DNA of 64,000 bases from Sphingobacterium daejeonense (GCF_901472535.1 NZ_LR590470.1:3410001-3474000); one strand, 5' to 3'. Shown: positions 1-10,751, counted from the first letter of the stretch. Translations and numbers: made by a program. Notes: generated by a model from the sequence alone, not told the origin.

Positions 1-341
1 GGAAAGACCTGTTTTATCTTAAGTTTATGATCGAAAAAATTATCCGGGTAGAATATCTTATTCCAATGATCGAATGGTATATCGCAAGCAATAACAATTG
101 GCAAATTACAACCAATAAATATGGCAGGCTTTTTCAGAAATACTTGACCACTGATGAATGGAAAAAATTGGAAGAAACATTTGCAGGAAGTAAAATTGAG
201 GAAAATTGGATAGCCTGTGAAAAGATTCTAGACGTATTCGATGAAATGGCAAAAGAAGTGGCTAATAGGCTTGGTTTTAAATATGATAAGGAAAAAGCAA
301 TGGCCATCAAAGAGTTTTTCTATAGTTATTATAAACTCTAA
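1..341 (+). CDS. C-terminal part of an aminoglycoside 6-adenylyltransferase (ANT(6)-like), cut by window edge
   Basis: The frame is open from base 3 and runs off the left edge. About 112 residues remain. The block MIEWYIASNNNW followed by GRLFQKYLTTDEWKKLEETF matches the C-terminal helical domain of AadE/AadK-type streptomycin 6-adenylyltransferases, where a similar MIEWYI..K..F segment precedes a KY(L)..E.W motif. The family transfers AMP to the 6-hydroxyl of streptomycin. The nucleotidyltransferase active site lies upstream of this window, so activity cannot be judged. An internal ATG at 27 would start inside the domain and is not the real start. The assignment rests on recognition of the C-terminal pattern only. 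Confidence 0.7.
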   Translation, partial: KDLFYLKFMIEKIIRVEYLIPMIEWYIASNNNWQITTNKYGRLFQKYLTTDEWKKLEETFAGSKIEENWIACEKILDVFDEMAKEVANRLGFKYDKEKAMAIKEFFYSYYKL

Positions 342-343
342 GA

Positions 344-985
344 TTATTTTATATAAACCATCCCATCATTATAGACTTTCCAACCACTCCCTTCCTTGGA
401 TAATAAATATATATGTCCAGAACCACACAATGGACCACAATCTATATCCAATAAAACTATTGCTCGATTTTTATCAGCCGTTAATAATGGTAGACCAAAT
501 TCATATATTTCGTACGGCGACTGAACCTTATCTTTATCCTCTATGAAAATATAATTTTTGCCATTTATCAGAGAACCCATATAATTATATTTATTTTGAT
601 CCAGCAATTGGGTCATATAATTCAGTCTATCCTTCTCTGAATTTGAAAGATTCTGAATGGCGTATTCCAATATGTCAGATCTCCTAAAAAGATTATCTTC
701 ATCTGAATAATTAACTTCAAAACTTCCTTCAAAAACAATAGAAACATCCAACTTATTAACTAAGTATTTCTTAACTAGAGTTTCCTTCTCTTCTGAATTA
801 TCCGTTATATAATTATCAACTGCATCCACAATTTTTGAATATTCAGGCTCTTGTATTGAATAAAAAGGAAAAATATCATTGAGGTTGAAATCTTTTGATG
901 TCAATTCATTAGAACTTTTCAATTCCCTACAAGCTATCAAACAAACAATTACAATTAAATAAATCCCTAACCTCTTCATTTTCAT
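344..985 (-). CDS. Unknown secreted lipoprotein
   Basis: The 213-residue protein has a short basic N-terminus, a hydrophobic stretch and a lipobox ending in CLIAC, so it should be exported and lipidated at Cys19 (Cys17 if translation starts at the second Met, which gives the more typical MKRLGIY start). The mature part is acidic and soluble, without a domain I recognise. A CGPLCGSG motif near the C-terminus might form a disulphide. It converges on the adenylyltransferase gene with two bases between the stop codons. Its neighbours give no hint of function. Confidence 0.6.
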   Translation of the reverse strand: MKMKRLGIYLIVIVCLIACRELKSSNELTSKDFNLNDIFPFYSIQEPEYSKIVDAVDNYITDNSEEKETLVKKYLVNKLDVSIVFEGSFEVNYSDEDNLFRRSDILEYAIQNLSNSEKDRLNYMTQLLDQNKYNYMGSLINGKNYIFIEDKDKVQSPYEIYEFGLPLLTADKNRAIVLLDIDCGPLCGSGHIYLLSKEGSGWKVYNDGMVYIK

Positions 986-1034
986 CTTATTTTATATCTA
1001 TAAGATGTAAAAACGGAAGAAATTCCACAATCAA

Positions 1035-2634
1035 TTATTTCCTGTTCAATCTTGACTCTTCTAAATCGAGGTTATGCTCTAAGTTTCTTAAAATGGACTC
1101 ATCATAACTCTTCTCCCCTCTTATGGTATAGATCATATTTCTTCTAACATCAATCAAATCCTGCATCACTTTTTTATAAAGCTCTCTTTCATTTGCAATC
1201 TTAATTTTTGACTCACTGTCCAGATTAGTCGCCCGGGCTTCCAAGCTTCGCTTTAGTGAAAGGTTAATTGCTTTTACAGTATTGCTATCCTCCAACTCTT
1301 GAGCATATTTAGACTTTAACAGTTCCATTTCCTCTTTCACTAGACGATATCGGATCGCCTCGATTTGTACACTTTCAGGAATCTCAGAAGAATTTCCCTC
1401 TAATTTTACCAGCCTGATCAACCATGGCAAACTTAAACCCTGGACTACCAAAGTAACCAAGATAACTACGAAGGTAATAAACAAAATCAGATTTCTATGC
1501 CGGAAGTGCTGTCCACTGGAAATATAAATCGGGATTGCAAGTGCTGAAGCCAATGACACCACTCCCCGCATGCCGGCCCATCCAAGTATCAATGGCATCT
1601 TCCATCCAGGCTTGGTTCTTTTTTGCGAACTCGAGAGGAAAGCCTCGGAACAAACGTCGCTAAGTAAATAAAGGCAATCCGAATAACAATGATTACTAAG
1701 GTAATGATAAGAGCAATCTGAATAGCCCAACTTTTAGAAACACTTTCTATACCTTCAATTATAATCGGTAATTCTAAACCTATAAGAATAAAGACAAAGC
1801 CATTCAATAAAAACCCTACCGTCTCCCAAACCTCACGAGTCTGTATTCTGGTATGATAATCCATATAATCCTTAGACCTAAAGGACAAAAACAATCCCCC
1901 TGATACGACCGCCAATACACCGGACCATTCAAAATGTTCAGCAACAATATACATGAGGTATGGTGCTATCAAAGTAATCGGAGTTGTGATACTGGAGGCT
2001 TTAGCTATATATTTTAAAAATAGATATAAGATATGGCCAATCACTAAACCCACAAAGATTCCCATTATCGCCAATGTAAAAAATCCTACGACTGGCTTCT
2101 TGCATGGTAAATGCTCCAGTCATAATAACTGCCAATGCCATGCGAAATACAGTTAAGGAAGCGGCATCATTTACTAAACTTTCGCCTTCCAACAAGGTAA
2201 TCCCCCTTTTAGGCATAGTAACACCTTTCAAAACTGATGTTGCCGCAACAGCATCCGGCGGAGAGATTATACCTCCCAAAAGAAAACCTAATGCCAAAGT
2301 AAAGCCTGGAATTAAATTGACCGACAAGTAAGCAACAGCAATGGATGTAACGAAAACCAACCCGAATCCCATCGTTAAAATTGATCTCCTATTCTGCCAG
2401 AAACTGTTCCAGGAAGTATACCATGCAGCTTCAAATAATAGAGGCGGTAAAAAAACCAAAAATACCATATCTGGGTTTATACTAAACTCAGGTAATCCAG
2501 GTATCAAAGAAATAGCTAATCCTCCAATTACCAGCAAGATAGGATACGAAATTTTAAACCGTTGGGAAAGCACGAATAGCATGGCCATGAAAAAAAAGAG
2601 GAATCATGACCAATAATATATTGGATTCGATCAT
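1035..2634 (-). pseudogene. Na+/H+ antiporter, CPA1 family (NhaP/YjcE-like), frameshifted in this sequence
   Basis: Three overlapping reading frames join into one protein of about 530 residues. The N-terminal half shows FLVFLPPLLFEAAW, GGIISPPDAVAATSV and GESLVNDAASL, the ion-translocation core of CPA1 exchangers. The middle holds further membrane helices with GWAGMRGVVSLASALAIP. The C-terminal ~120 residues are a charged cytoplasmic tail typical of YjcE-type antiporters. It would exchange Na+ for H+ at the inner membrane. Breaks lie at an 8-T run just after the start (read on the minus strand, + positions about 2590-2597), a 6-base run at 2078-2083 and a 6-base run at 1619-1624. Removing one base from the first restores a start at 2634 (MIESNILL). 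All three are homopolymers and no other stops interrupt the frame, so the gene is probably intact in the organism. Confidence 0.85.
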
Positions 2635-2674
2635 TTTAATTTTTTAATAGATATCTTTGTGACAAGTAAAAATA

Positions 2675-3561
2675 ATGGAAAAAATCTCAAAAAATCTACA
2701 CCCGCGTAATAAGTTCAATCAAGGAATATGATTTCAAGAAACTGATTAAGCATGTACACCAACTGAAAAAACATATTCAAATTCTTCCTGACGGCAGACA
2801 ATCATTGGACTTTAGAGACCCTGAAGCGGTTTTTCTTTTGAACAAAGCTCTATTGGAATCTGAATACAAAATCAACCATTGGGACATCTTACCCAATAGC
2901 CTCAGCCCTTCCATTCCGGGAAGATTGAATTATATCCATTATCTTGCTGATTTGGTTCAAGCCAAAACCCAAAAAAAGTAAATGTCCTAGATATAGGGAC
3001 AGGTTCAAGTCTGATATACCCAATTCTGGGTTTCTTGGAATATCATTGGAACTTTGTTAGCAGCTGAAACGCATATACCTTCTATTCAGCATGCTAACAA
3101 AATCCTGAATGACAATCCTTATCTAAAAAAAGGAATTAAGATTAGACAGCAAGAAAATCCTGAACATATCTTAAAAGGAATTATTCAACCCAATGAATAT
3201 TTCGACGCCGTCCTTTGTAATCCCCCCATTCTACAAATCCCGTGATGATTACAGACAAACGGTAATCAAAAAGAACCAAAAATTACATCAAGAAACAGAA
3301 AGCAGTAAAACTAACTTCCAAGGACTATCCAATGAATTATGGTATCCAGGGGGTGAAAAGAAATTTATCAGTAATATGATTTATGAAAGCATTGAACTTA
3401 AAGATCAATTAGGACTATGCACTGTTTTGGTATCAAACAAGGAGAATTTGAAACCTCTAAAAGCAATTCTTGAGTACCACAAATTAATTGACATAAAAGT
3501 AACTCAAATGAACCAGGGCAATAAAATTAACAGAATACTGTCGTGGAGGTTGAATAAATAG
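2675..3561 (+). pseudogene. rlmF: 23S rRNA (adenine1618-N6)-methyltransferase, frameshifted in this sequence
   Basis: Joined frames give a RlmF (YbiN) homologue of about 295 residues. The start MEKISKNLHPRNKFNQG is followed by SLDFRDPEAVFLLNKALL, INHWDILPNSLSPSIPGR and YIHYLADL, all family signatures. Next come the SAM-binding motif VLDIGTGSSLIYPILG and the catalytic NPPF motif near 3220-3235. The enzyme methylates N6 of A1618 in 23S rRNA. The frame is broken four times in 890 bases: an extra A near 2728, a short A run near 2972, an extra base near 3059 and six C instead of five near 3223. Each is a single-base change at or beside a short repeat of one base. Everything between is conserved, so sequence error is more likely than decay. 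Confidence 0.85.
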
Positions 3562-3599
3562 ATATCGAATTACAATAAAATTTTTTAATTGTTACAATT

Positions 3600-3633
3600 T
3601 CCAAATCTACTTTAACGTTAAAGCAGATTTGGA
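3600..3633. repeat. 34-bp near-perfect palindrome downstream of rlmF
   Basis: The sequence reads the same on both strands outward from TTTAACGTTAAA, with one mismatched pair (3609/3624). The arms are CCAAATCT and AGATTTGG. It starts 39 bases after the rlmF stop and is followed at 3647-3661 by T-rich and A-rich runs. It could be a terminator for rlmF, although the T run is separated from the stem by about 14 bases. It could also be an operator for the operon that starts at 4022. Confidence 0.5.
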
Positions 3634-4021
3634 CAGGATTTCCTATTTTTTTAAAAAAAATTTGCTAAAACGTTTTTAATTCATAAATTAGTCTTAACCA
3701 TTAATAAACAATACTAAAACAGATAAGACATGAACCTTTTTACACCTTTTTCACTTAGCAATTTATTTTCCGGATAGTTAACGGTAATGGGGTACCGATG
3801 TTTTACCCAAACTAAACTCAATTAACCAAAGCTGCACCTAACTGATTTATTTAAAATAAACCGAATTTAAATTATGAATGAACGACGAACAAATACCATT
3901 CTTTAGTTTTAGCTAAACCCATTTAATTATAATTAACATTATGGTCACGGCAGTTTACTGTCCATAACCGTCATGTAATATATATTTACAATTTACTAAC
4001 CTAACAAACCACACTGTTAAT
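3634..4021. other. Leader region of the SusC/SusD operon
   Basis: No gene fits this 388-base AT-rich stretch. No TAnnTTTG promoter element is present on the plus strand, so the promoter may depend on a different sigma factor. Two possible small hairpins are visible: CGGTA/TACCG at about 3780-3796, and TTATGG/CCATAA enclosing CAGT-TT-ACTG at about 3940-3970. Their role is unknown. No SusR, FecI/FecR or hybrid two-component regulator gene lies next to the operon. Confidence 0.4.
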
Positions 4022-6988
4022 ATGAGTGTATTATGGAAGTTTAAATCGTTACTGATTTTTATGTCTATGTCTGTGGGGCATGCCCATAGTCATAACGCTA
4101 ATTTCTCCAACCTGTCACTGCAGGATACAACAGAAACAGATTCTGTTCCCCCGCCGATAGACACTTTGGCTGAATTAAAACCAATCTATGAGTTGGACTT
4201 ACCTAAGTTCAATAACTTAAGGAACATGAAAGGAGCCTCCTTAATTACTGCAAATAGCTTGCAGCAATATATTAAAGGAGAATTGCCAGGAGTATATGTC
4301 TCTGAATCCAATGGAGAACCAGGAACAAATATTCAAATGTTCGTCAGGGGAATCAGCAAACCTATTCTCAGCAATCGAGATATTTATGCAAGCCAACCCT
4401 TAGTAGTCATGGACGGGGTTCCTTTGATCGGGGAACATCCTTTTGCATTTGATATTCAAAACTATGATATCGAAAGAATTGGAACTGAAAATAATCTCCT
4501 ATCAAATATTGATTTCGACAATATCGAAAGCATTAAAGTTTTGAAAGATCTATCAGCAGTAGCTACTTACGGACCTTTAGCAGCTAATGGGGTTATCGAA
4601 ATAACTTCTAGAAAAACTCCATCTGATGGACAAAAAAGAATATCCATAAACAGCTATATCGGCATGTCTCAAAGACCAAATGTAACAACCATTAATGGGG
4701 CCTATGAAAATGCATTTAGAAAACAGTTCTATGATCTATATACAACAAATGGAAGGTTCAATGATGATGATGTTTATCCTATTTACCTCAGTGACTCTTT
4801 GAACAATGATTATTATGGACCTTCCAATTGGAGTGATAGCTATTATCAAAATGGCCTTAATCATGGTGTAAATGCAAACATAGCAGGAGGACAACCAAGA
4901 GCTACATTTCAATTCTCACTAGGTAATGTAAAAACATCTGGAGTAGCTGATGATACTAAATTTGACAAGTACAATGCAAGATTCTACCTTAATTTGAGAC
5001 CATTCAAATGGTTGAATTTTGAAACATTATTTAATGCTGCAAGAATTAGCAGAGATAGGAACAGAAATTTAAGAAATCGCTTTGCAATGATGGGCTATTT
5101 CCCAGATCTAGGAGCACCATTAGCTCCAAATAAAGAGGTTTACGATACTTATCTGCAAGAGTTCGATAAAAGCTTTGACAAAAACTTTAACAATATACTC
5201 GAAGGCTTTTTTAGATTCCAAGTAAATGTTGGGCCATTTAAACTCAAAAGTAAATTTGGAGTAGATTACAATGAAGGATATAGAGATCTATTCTATCCGA
5301 GCACTATTCTAGAAAACAGCAATTTCGCATCAAACTATTATGGCTACAACCAACGATTAATGGTTGATAATCAAATAAGTTATGACAAGGAAAATGGATC
5401 GAATTACTTCTATGCTGAAGTAGGAAATAATTTAGTATGGGATACCTATAAGTATAATTATGCATACGCATATAAGGGTGTGAATGACTTTATTAAGTTA
5501 AATTTATTAGAAACTGACCCATATGATGATGAATATCTAAATCCTACAGCTTTTCCAAGACAATTAGTTTATAAATTTTTGGATCGTACGAAGCACAATA
5601 TGATCAATTTCTACGGAAAAGCTTCATATACTTACAATGGATCCTATACTGCTGCTTTAATTCTTCGTTATGATGGATCTTCAAATGCTCAGCCAACGAG
5701 CAGATGGTTCTTCTCTCCTATTCTCGCACTGGGTTGGAATGCTAAAAATGATTTGATGAAAGAAAATGAGGCAGTGAGTTTATTTAATATCAGAGCGAGT
5801 GTTGGAAGGATTGGACATTACAACTTATTCGACAATTATTCCCAAGGACCTAGCTATACCGCACAATTTGGTTATACTGGAAATTCTATTGTCCCTGGTT
5901 ATAATGGAATCGCAGTTTTGGTGCGTCCTTATGATGTGGGTTGGGTTGGTTATGATTTGCCTTGGAGTTATTCAGACAATATAAATATTGGATTTGACCT
6001 TGGCTTTAAAAACAGAAATATCCAAGTTTCCCTTGATGCTTATATCAGAGACACGAAAGATCAATTAATCATGCTACCGGGCAAAAAAGATTTTGGGTAC
6101 CAATATCAATATGAATCTGGAATGGATGTTCGCAATATGGGAATTGACCTTTCTGCTTCCGGAAATGTAATACAAAATGATAAAGTAACTTGGAATACTG
6201 GAGTTGTCTTAGGCGTTAATACAAATAAACTACTCGCACTGCCTTTTGGTTATGATCAAATCGAAGTGAATGATAGGCTGTTAAAAATTGGAGAAAGAAT
6301 CGATGCTTTCTGGCTATATGAGAACAATGGAATGTACCAGACAGACAAAGAGGTACCTGAAAGTTCTGGTCAGAAAATGACCTATAATGGAATCGTCCTT
6401 AAAGCTGGAGATCCAATCTGGAACGACAGCAATGGAGATAATCAAATAACCAAAGAAGACAAAGTTATTCAAGGAAATATTATTCCCAAACTGAGTGGCT
6501 CATGGAACAATATGGTTGCTTATAGAAATTTTGACCTGAACTTAAATTTCTATTTTAACCTCGGTAGAAAAATTGTAAACCAAGAAATGGCAAATCGATT
6601 CAATTTCATCGAAAATGAAAATGCCAGCAGTATTAACTCCATTAAAGAAATAACCTATTGGGAAAAAAGAGGCGACTATGACCAATATCCCTTATACAAC
6701 CCATGGTCTTCAGTTTCACCATTCCAAACAAACCAAACCTTGTTCCTTGAAGATGGCTCTTTCTTAAAATTGAGAACAGCTTCTATTGGATATAACTTCA
6801 AGGATATCATCGGCAACCGATTGGGGAAATTAGGTGATTTATATGTCTATATTTCTGCAAATAACCTCCTGACCTTAAGCAAATATTCAGGTAGAGACCC
6901 TGAATTAGTCAATTACATGGGTTATGACCAAGGTTATTCTCTGCCAATTCCTAGAACTTATGCATTAGGCTTCAAACTTAAACTGTAA
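4022..6988 (+). CDS. SusC/RagA-family TonB-dependent outer-membrane receptor (first copy)
   Basis: The intact 988-residue protein has a signal peptide (about residues 1-22), a plug domain with LVVMDGVPL at 127-135 and the SusC signature IESIKVLKDLSAVATYGPLAANG at 168-190, then a 22-strand-type beta barrel ending in the aromatic terminus YALGFKLKL. It would import a ligand delivered by its SusD partner using TonB energy. Unlike most SusC proteins it has no N-terminal carboxypeptidase-like regulatory domain: only about 40 residues, rich in Thr, Asp and Pro, separate the signal peptide from the plug. It is the first gene of the operon. The SusD gene starts six bases after its stop. Confidence 0.95.
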   Translation: MSVLWKFKSLLIFMSMSVGHAHSHNANFSNLSLQDTTETDSVPPPIDTLAELKPIYELDLPKFNNLRNMKGASLITANSLQQYIKGELPGVYVSESNGEPGTNIQMFVRGISKPILSNRDIYASQPLVVMDGVPLIGEHPFAFDIQNYDIERIGTENNLLSNIDFDNIESIKVLKDLSAVATYGPLAANGVIEITSRKTPSDGQKRISINSYIGMSQRPNVTTINGAYENAFRKQFYDLYTTNGRFNDDDVYPIYLSDSLNNDYYGPSNWSDSYYQNGLNHGVNANIAGGQPRATFQFSLGNVKTSGVADDTKFDKYNARFYLNLRPFKWLNFETLFNAARISRDRNRNLRNRFAMMGYFPDLGAPLAPNKEVYDTYLQEFDKSFDKNFNNILEGFFRFQVNVGPFKLKSKFGVDYNEGYRDLFYPSTILENSNFASNYYGYNQRLMVDNQISYDKENGSNYFYAEVGNNLVWDTYKYNYAYAYKGVNDFIKLNLLETDPYDDEYLNPTAFPRQLVYKFLDRTKHNMINFYGKASYTYNGSYTAALILRYDGSSNAQPTSRWFFSPILALGWNAKNDLMKENEAVSLFNIRASVGRIGHYNLFDNYSQGPSYTAQFGYTGNSIVPGYNGIAVLVRPYDVGWVGYDLPWSYSDNINIGFDLGFKNRNIQVSLDAYIRDTKDQLIMLPGKKDFGYQYQYESGMDVRNMGIDLSASGNVIQNDKVTWNTGVVLGVNTNKLLALPFGYDQIEVNDRLLKIGERIDAFWLYENNGMYQTDKEVPESSGQKMTYNGIVLKAGDPIWNDSNGDNQITKEDKVIQGNIIPKLSGSWNNMVAYRNFDLNLNFYFNLGRKIVNQEMANRFNFIENENASSINSIKEITYWEKRGDYDQYPLYNPWSSVSPFQTNQTLFLEDGSFLKLRTASIGYNFKDIIGNRLGKLGDLYVYISANNLLTLSKYSGRDPELVNYMGYDQGYSLPIPRTYALGFKLKL

Positions 6989-6994
6989 CTGAAC

Positions 6995-8489
6995 ATGAAA
7001 AGATTATTAATCATATTAATTGTATTGAGTCAGGTTTTTGTTTCCTGCAAAAAAATGTTGGATGTCAACTCCACTCGGTTGGTTTCCGAAGAAAACATGT
7101 GGTTGAGCATGGAGGACTCCAGAGGGGCATTAATGGGAATCTATGGATTGACCAAATCTGCTTTAAATGACCATAATGCTCATTGGTTATATGGTGATGT
7201 TAGGTCAGATGAATTTTCTATCCCAATTAGGCAAGATTTAAAAGCTATCGCTAACAATGACCTCAACGCTTCATTTGGAGTTATGAATGATCTGAAAAGC
7301 TGGAGGAGATGGTATGCAGTGGTCAACGCAGCAAATATATTCCTTGAAAGAATACCGGAAGTAAAAAGAGAAAGATGAGCGTTACACGACAAATAATATG
7401 ACTGTAGATATAGCACAGGCTCGTTTTCTTCGAGCTTTTGCATATTTCTACATGGTCAGGATTTGGGGAAATGTTCCATTGATAGTTTCTTCAAAAGAAG
7501 GTACTTTCACGGATCAACCAAGAGAGGATCAAGGAAAAGTATTGGCTTGGGTAGAACAGGAAATGCAGGCTGCAGCTAATGACCTTCCTTTCTTATATAG
7601 CCTAAATGATGAGCAACAGCAAGGAAATTATTACAATGAGACGAATGATAGATGGAAAGGCTCATTAGTCCGTAAAACCACAGCTTATGCAATCCTTGCC
7701 CATGTTGCAGCTTGGCAAAGTAACTATCCCGATGCTGCAGCTTATGCAAAATTTGTGATAGACAACCAACAAAAGGGAAGTTTAGGCTTGCTGTCAACAG
7801 CAAATATGACTGATCCAAATGGGTTTTTCTATGATAAAAATCCCAACCAACTATTTGGATTTGGACACATTTATAATCACGTAGAAGGTTCTTCACCGGT
7901 CATATCGAAGAATTAACCCTAGCCTCTCCCGTAGTAAATAAGAGTATCCCCGATATGTATATGCCAAAGGAAAAAATCCTATCAATCTTCAATGAAGCTA
8001 CTGATGAACGCTTTTCTGCTGATACATTGGGAAATCCCGTAACCGATGTCTATTTCAAAAACTTCAATGGACAATATCCGATTTTCAGTAAAGTAAAATG
8101 CATTATGGGCGGAGTTACGGACCCAACTTTCCGATTCTATTCGAGCGCAACAATAATTACCCGTTTAGAAGATATGTATCTCTTAAGAGCAGAAGCTTTG
8201 GCAGTAATTGGAGAGAACAAGCAGGAGCAATCGAATTATTGAATACCATTAGAGAAAGAAGAGGTTTAGTAGATTATTCAGCAGCTAAAAATGGTGAGCT
8301 TATCGATGCTATTTTCAGGAAAGAGCAAGAGAATTAATGGGGGAAGGACATCTATGGTATGATATGGTCAGACATTATAAAATCCTAAATGATGATTCCG
8401 AACTGAGCCAATTAATTCGACAAAATGGTCATTATTGGCCGATTGCTACTGACGTGTTGACTCAAAATAAAATGTTAACCCAAAAATGA
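6995..8489 (+). pseudogene. SusD/RagB-family surface lipoprotein (first copy), frameshifted in this sequence
   Basis: The start MKRLLIILIVLSQVFVSCKK carries a lipobox (FVSC). Joined frames give about 497 residues, normal for SusD. Family marks are DIAQARFLRAFAYFYMVRIWGNVPL in the TPR region and RLEDMYLLRAEALA followed by AIELLNTIRERRGL and RARELMGEGHLWYDMVR near the C-terminus. SusD proteins cap the SusC barrel and bind the ligand at the cell surface. Breaks lie near 7370 (extra A), 7893, 8224 and 8312 (one G too few). No other stops occur. Its partner is the SusC immediately upstream. Confidence 0.9.
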
Positions 8490-8513
8490 ATATTGGAAGT
8501 AAAACGCAAAACC

Positions 8514-9618
8514 ATGAAAATCAAAAACCTATTATTTAGTATATTCTTCTTGATCTTGGTTAGCAGTTGCTCCAAAGATTCAGGATATTATAATCAATCT
8601 ATTCAAAAAAGTAACTTATGATGGAACAATCTTGGAATACCTGCAAAGTAAGCCAGGTGTCTTTGATTCTTTATTGACAGTTTTGAATAGAACAAAAATA
8701 AATGCAGTACTGAGCGGTAATGAAAAAATGACGCTTTTTGCTCCAACAAACCAAAGTTTTCAATTGGCTATTCAGAACCTTAACAATACCAGAAAGGAGG
8801 CCGATCGACCATTTGAATACTTAACAAATGTAGATCTACTTCAATTGGATACCATGATGGCACAGTATATAGTCAAAGGTTATTATCCAAGCGATTCAAT
8901 GACCTTAAAAGACGGGGCACAATTACAAGATTTCAAATACCAAAGAACAATGAACGCCAAATTAACAACTGCAAGTTCATCGGGCTTTGAAGGCGGCGGA
9001 CCAAAGGTTATTCAATATTCCGACACAAAAAATAGCCAATTCACCAGAGATTGGATTACAGCATCTTCAGCATCCATTAACATTGAAGCAAAAAATGGAA
9101 TTATACATGTGCTGAGTACAGATCATGTCTTTGGATTCAATGACTTTGTATCCAGATTAACTTATATCCCACCTCCACCTAACCTATTCGTAACGGTTGG
9201 CGGAATATTCTCAGTGTCAAGGGAAAATTCTGGAGGTGTTAATGCAGTTGAAGCATCCAAATATGTATTTGATGGAAATAGAGAAACAAAATTCTTACTG
9301 GGAGATTTCAATGGAGCTTGGATGCAAGTAGAACTAAATACAGCAACAGCTGCAAATTCTTATACCTTGACTTCTGCTAATGACTTTCCTGAAAGAGACC
9401 CAATTGATTGGACCCTTTCCGGTTCTCATGATGGGCAGAATTGGGAAACATTGGACTCGAAATCTGGAGAAGAATTCACTTCTAGATTCCAACAAAGAGT
9501 TTTCTGGATAAACAACACGACTGCCTATAAATTTTACAGATTACATGTCCAAAGAGCAAGGTCTGGAAATACTTTCCAAATGGCTGATTGGAGTGTGAAC
9601 AAAGGAGAAGTAAAATAA
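8514..9618 (+). pseudogene. FAS1 (fasciclin) lipoprotein with C-terminal discoidin-like domain, one frameshift
   Basis: The start at 8514 (MKIKNLLFSIFFLILVSSC) has a clear lipobox at Cys19. One frame break in the A run near 8607-8613 separates it from the remaining 328 residues. The body begins with a FAS1 domain (ILEYLQSKPGVFDSLLTV, KMTLFAPTNQSF, NGIIHVLSTDHV), an adhesion module. The last ~130 residues, from 9211, look like an F5/8-type C (discoidin) domain: FSVSRENS, YTLTSANDFPERDP, GSHDGQNWETLDS and FQMADW. Both module types bind carbohydrate, protein or polymer. It follows SusD by 24 bases, so it is probably an accessory surface-binding subunit. Confidence 0.85.
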
Positions 9619-9643
9619 TCCATGAACCTAGAAAAGAAAGTGT

Positions 9644-10735
9644 ATGAAACTCTCAAATAAAATAAAATTATTCTTTGTATTCATTAGCAGTTATGGATTT
9701 GCAACTTCTTGTTCGGAAATCTATGATTTGCCAGAAGACCGAGATTTTATGAGCCAAAACATTGATTATATCAATAAAATAATTGAACCCATACTTGGTC
9801 GCAACAATATATTTACTTCTTTAAGTGCGGACAACTCCACCCTACCGATGACTTTTGAAATCGTCAATGCGCGATATGGTGATGGACGCCCAGTGACTGA
9901 CCTCTTTACAAAAGCAAATACATATGAATGGATCACCGAATATGATGGTAAAGAAAAATCATTGGCAGAAATAGAAGCTAAAAGAAAATTAGTTGAGAAA
10001 CCAATTTTTGAAGTAGATAGCAATGGTCGACTGATTCTTTGGGCTTCGGCAACGAATGCTCTCTTAACGCCAAGACCAGTAGATACTGTTCTTAAAACTC
10101 AAGATATTCGCTTCTTTGATATTAAGGTACAGAACTCGGGTGGAACAAAAATCATCAAAGACTTCCAGATCATACCTTGGAGGCAAAGAAATTATTATCC
10201 AGACACCGATATCAATCCTTACACAGGTGGAAAAGCTCCTGACCCACAAAGACCAAAAGATACAACTAGGCAAGACTATATCATTCCTAGCTACATCAAT
10301 GATAAAGTTATCGGAGAAAGAACACAGCTTAGATTGGAAAATAATAACATTAAAAAAGATGTAGTGGTTTATATAAGGCCATTTACTGGAGGTAAAGGAA
10401 ATAGTCTAAGATTTAAGTTTATGGATCGTGAAGGAAATTTTATAAATCCTTTAAAGTTTAATGAAACAAAATGGGACCTTTTGGTCCACGGATTCAATAA
10501 AGTTATAAACCCAGAATATGTCCAATATGATGTGGCGTACCCTATCCCCCTTAATTCCGTTAAAACAGATTATGCTGAAAGCGGAAATGCCAAAGTGAAG
10601 TTTGCATATACGCGTCTTGGATTCGGTGGTGTGCGTGATTGGGCAGAATTTGGCCTAGACTTCAGGATTTATAAAAAAGGAGATTGGGAAATTGTTTTCC
10701 ATTTCCGCAATGACAACCCAAAATTTGGAGGATGA
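9644..10735 (+). CDS. Unknown lipoprotein of a SusCD locus (possibly DUF5007 type)
   Basis: The intact 363-residue protein has a signal peptide and a lipobox (ATSC, Cys23). The mature protein is polar and beta-rich by appearance, with a proline/threonine-rich linker (GGKAPDPQRPKDTTRQ) near the middle. I know of proteins in comparable positions in Sphingobacteriaceae SusCD clusters that carry the DUF5007 label, but I cannot confirm the family here. No catalytic motif is visible. It lies between the two SusC/SusD sets and ends 16 bases before the second SusC, so it belongs to the same transcript. Confidence 0.6.
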   Translation: MKLSNKIKLFFVFISSYGFATSCSEIYDLPEDRDFMSQNIDYINKIIEPILGRNNIFTSLSADNSTLPMTFEIVNARYGDGRPVTDLFTKANTYEWITEYDGKEKSLAEIEAKRKLVEKPIFEVDSNGRLILWASATNALLTPRPVDTVLKTQDIRFFDIKVQNSGGTKIIKDFQIIPWRQRNYYPDTDINPYTGGKAPDPQRPKDTTRQDYIIPSYINDKVIGERTQLRLENNNIKKDVVVYIRPFTGGKGNSLRFKFMDREGNFINPLKFNETKWDLLVHGFNKVINPEYVQYDVAYPIPLNSVKTDYAESGNAKVKFAYTRLGFGGVRDWAEFGLDFRIYKKGDWEIVFHFRNDNPKFGG

Positions 10736-10751
10736 TTAAACCTAAAGCCTT

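Noticed and set aside
2001..2588. Separate small membrane proteins in the antiporter region
   Set aside because: The three overlapping frames line up end to end with one CPA1 antiporter, so they are pieces of one gene.
7180..7443. Antisense ORFs inside SusD, SusC, sucB, valS and other genes
   Set aside because: They are shadows of strongly conserved genes on the other strand, without plausible protein features.
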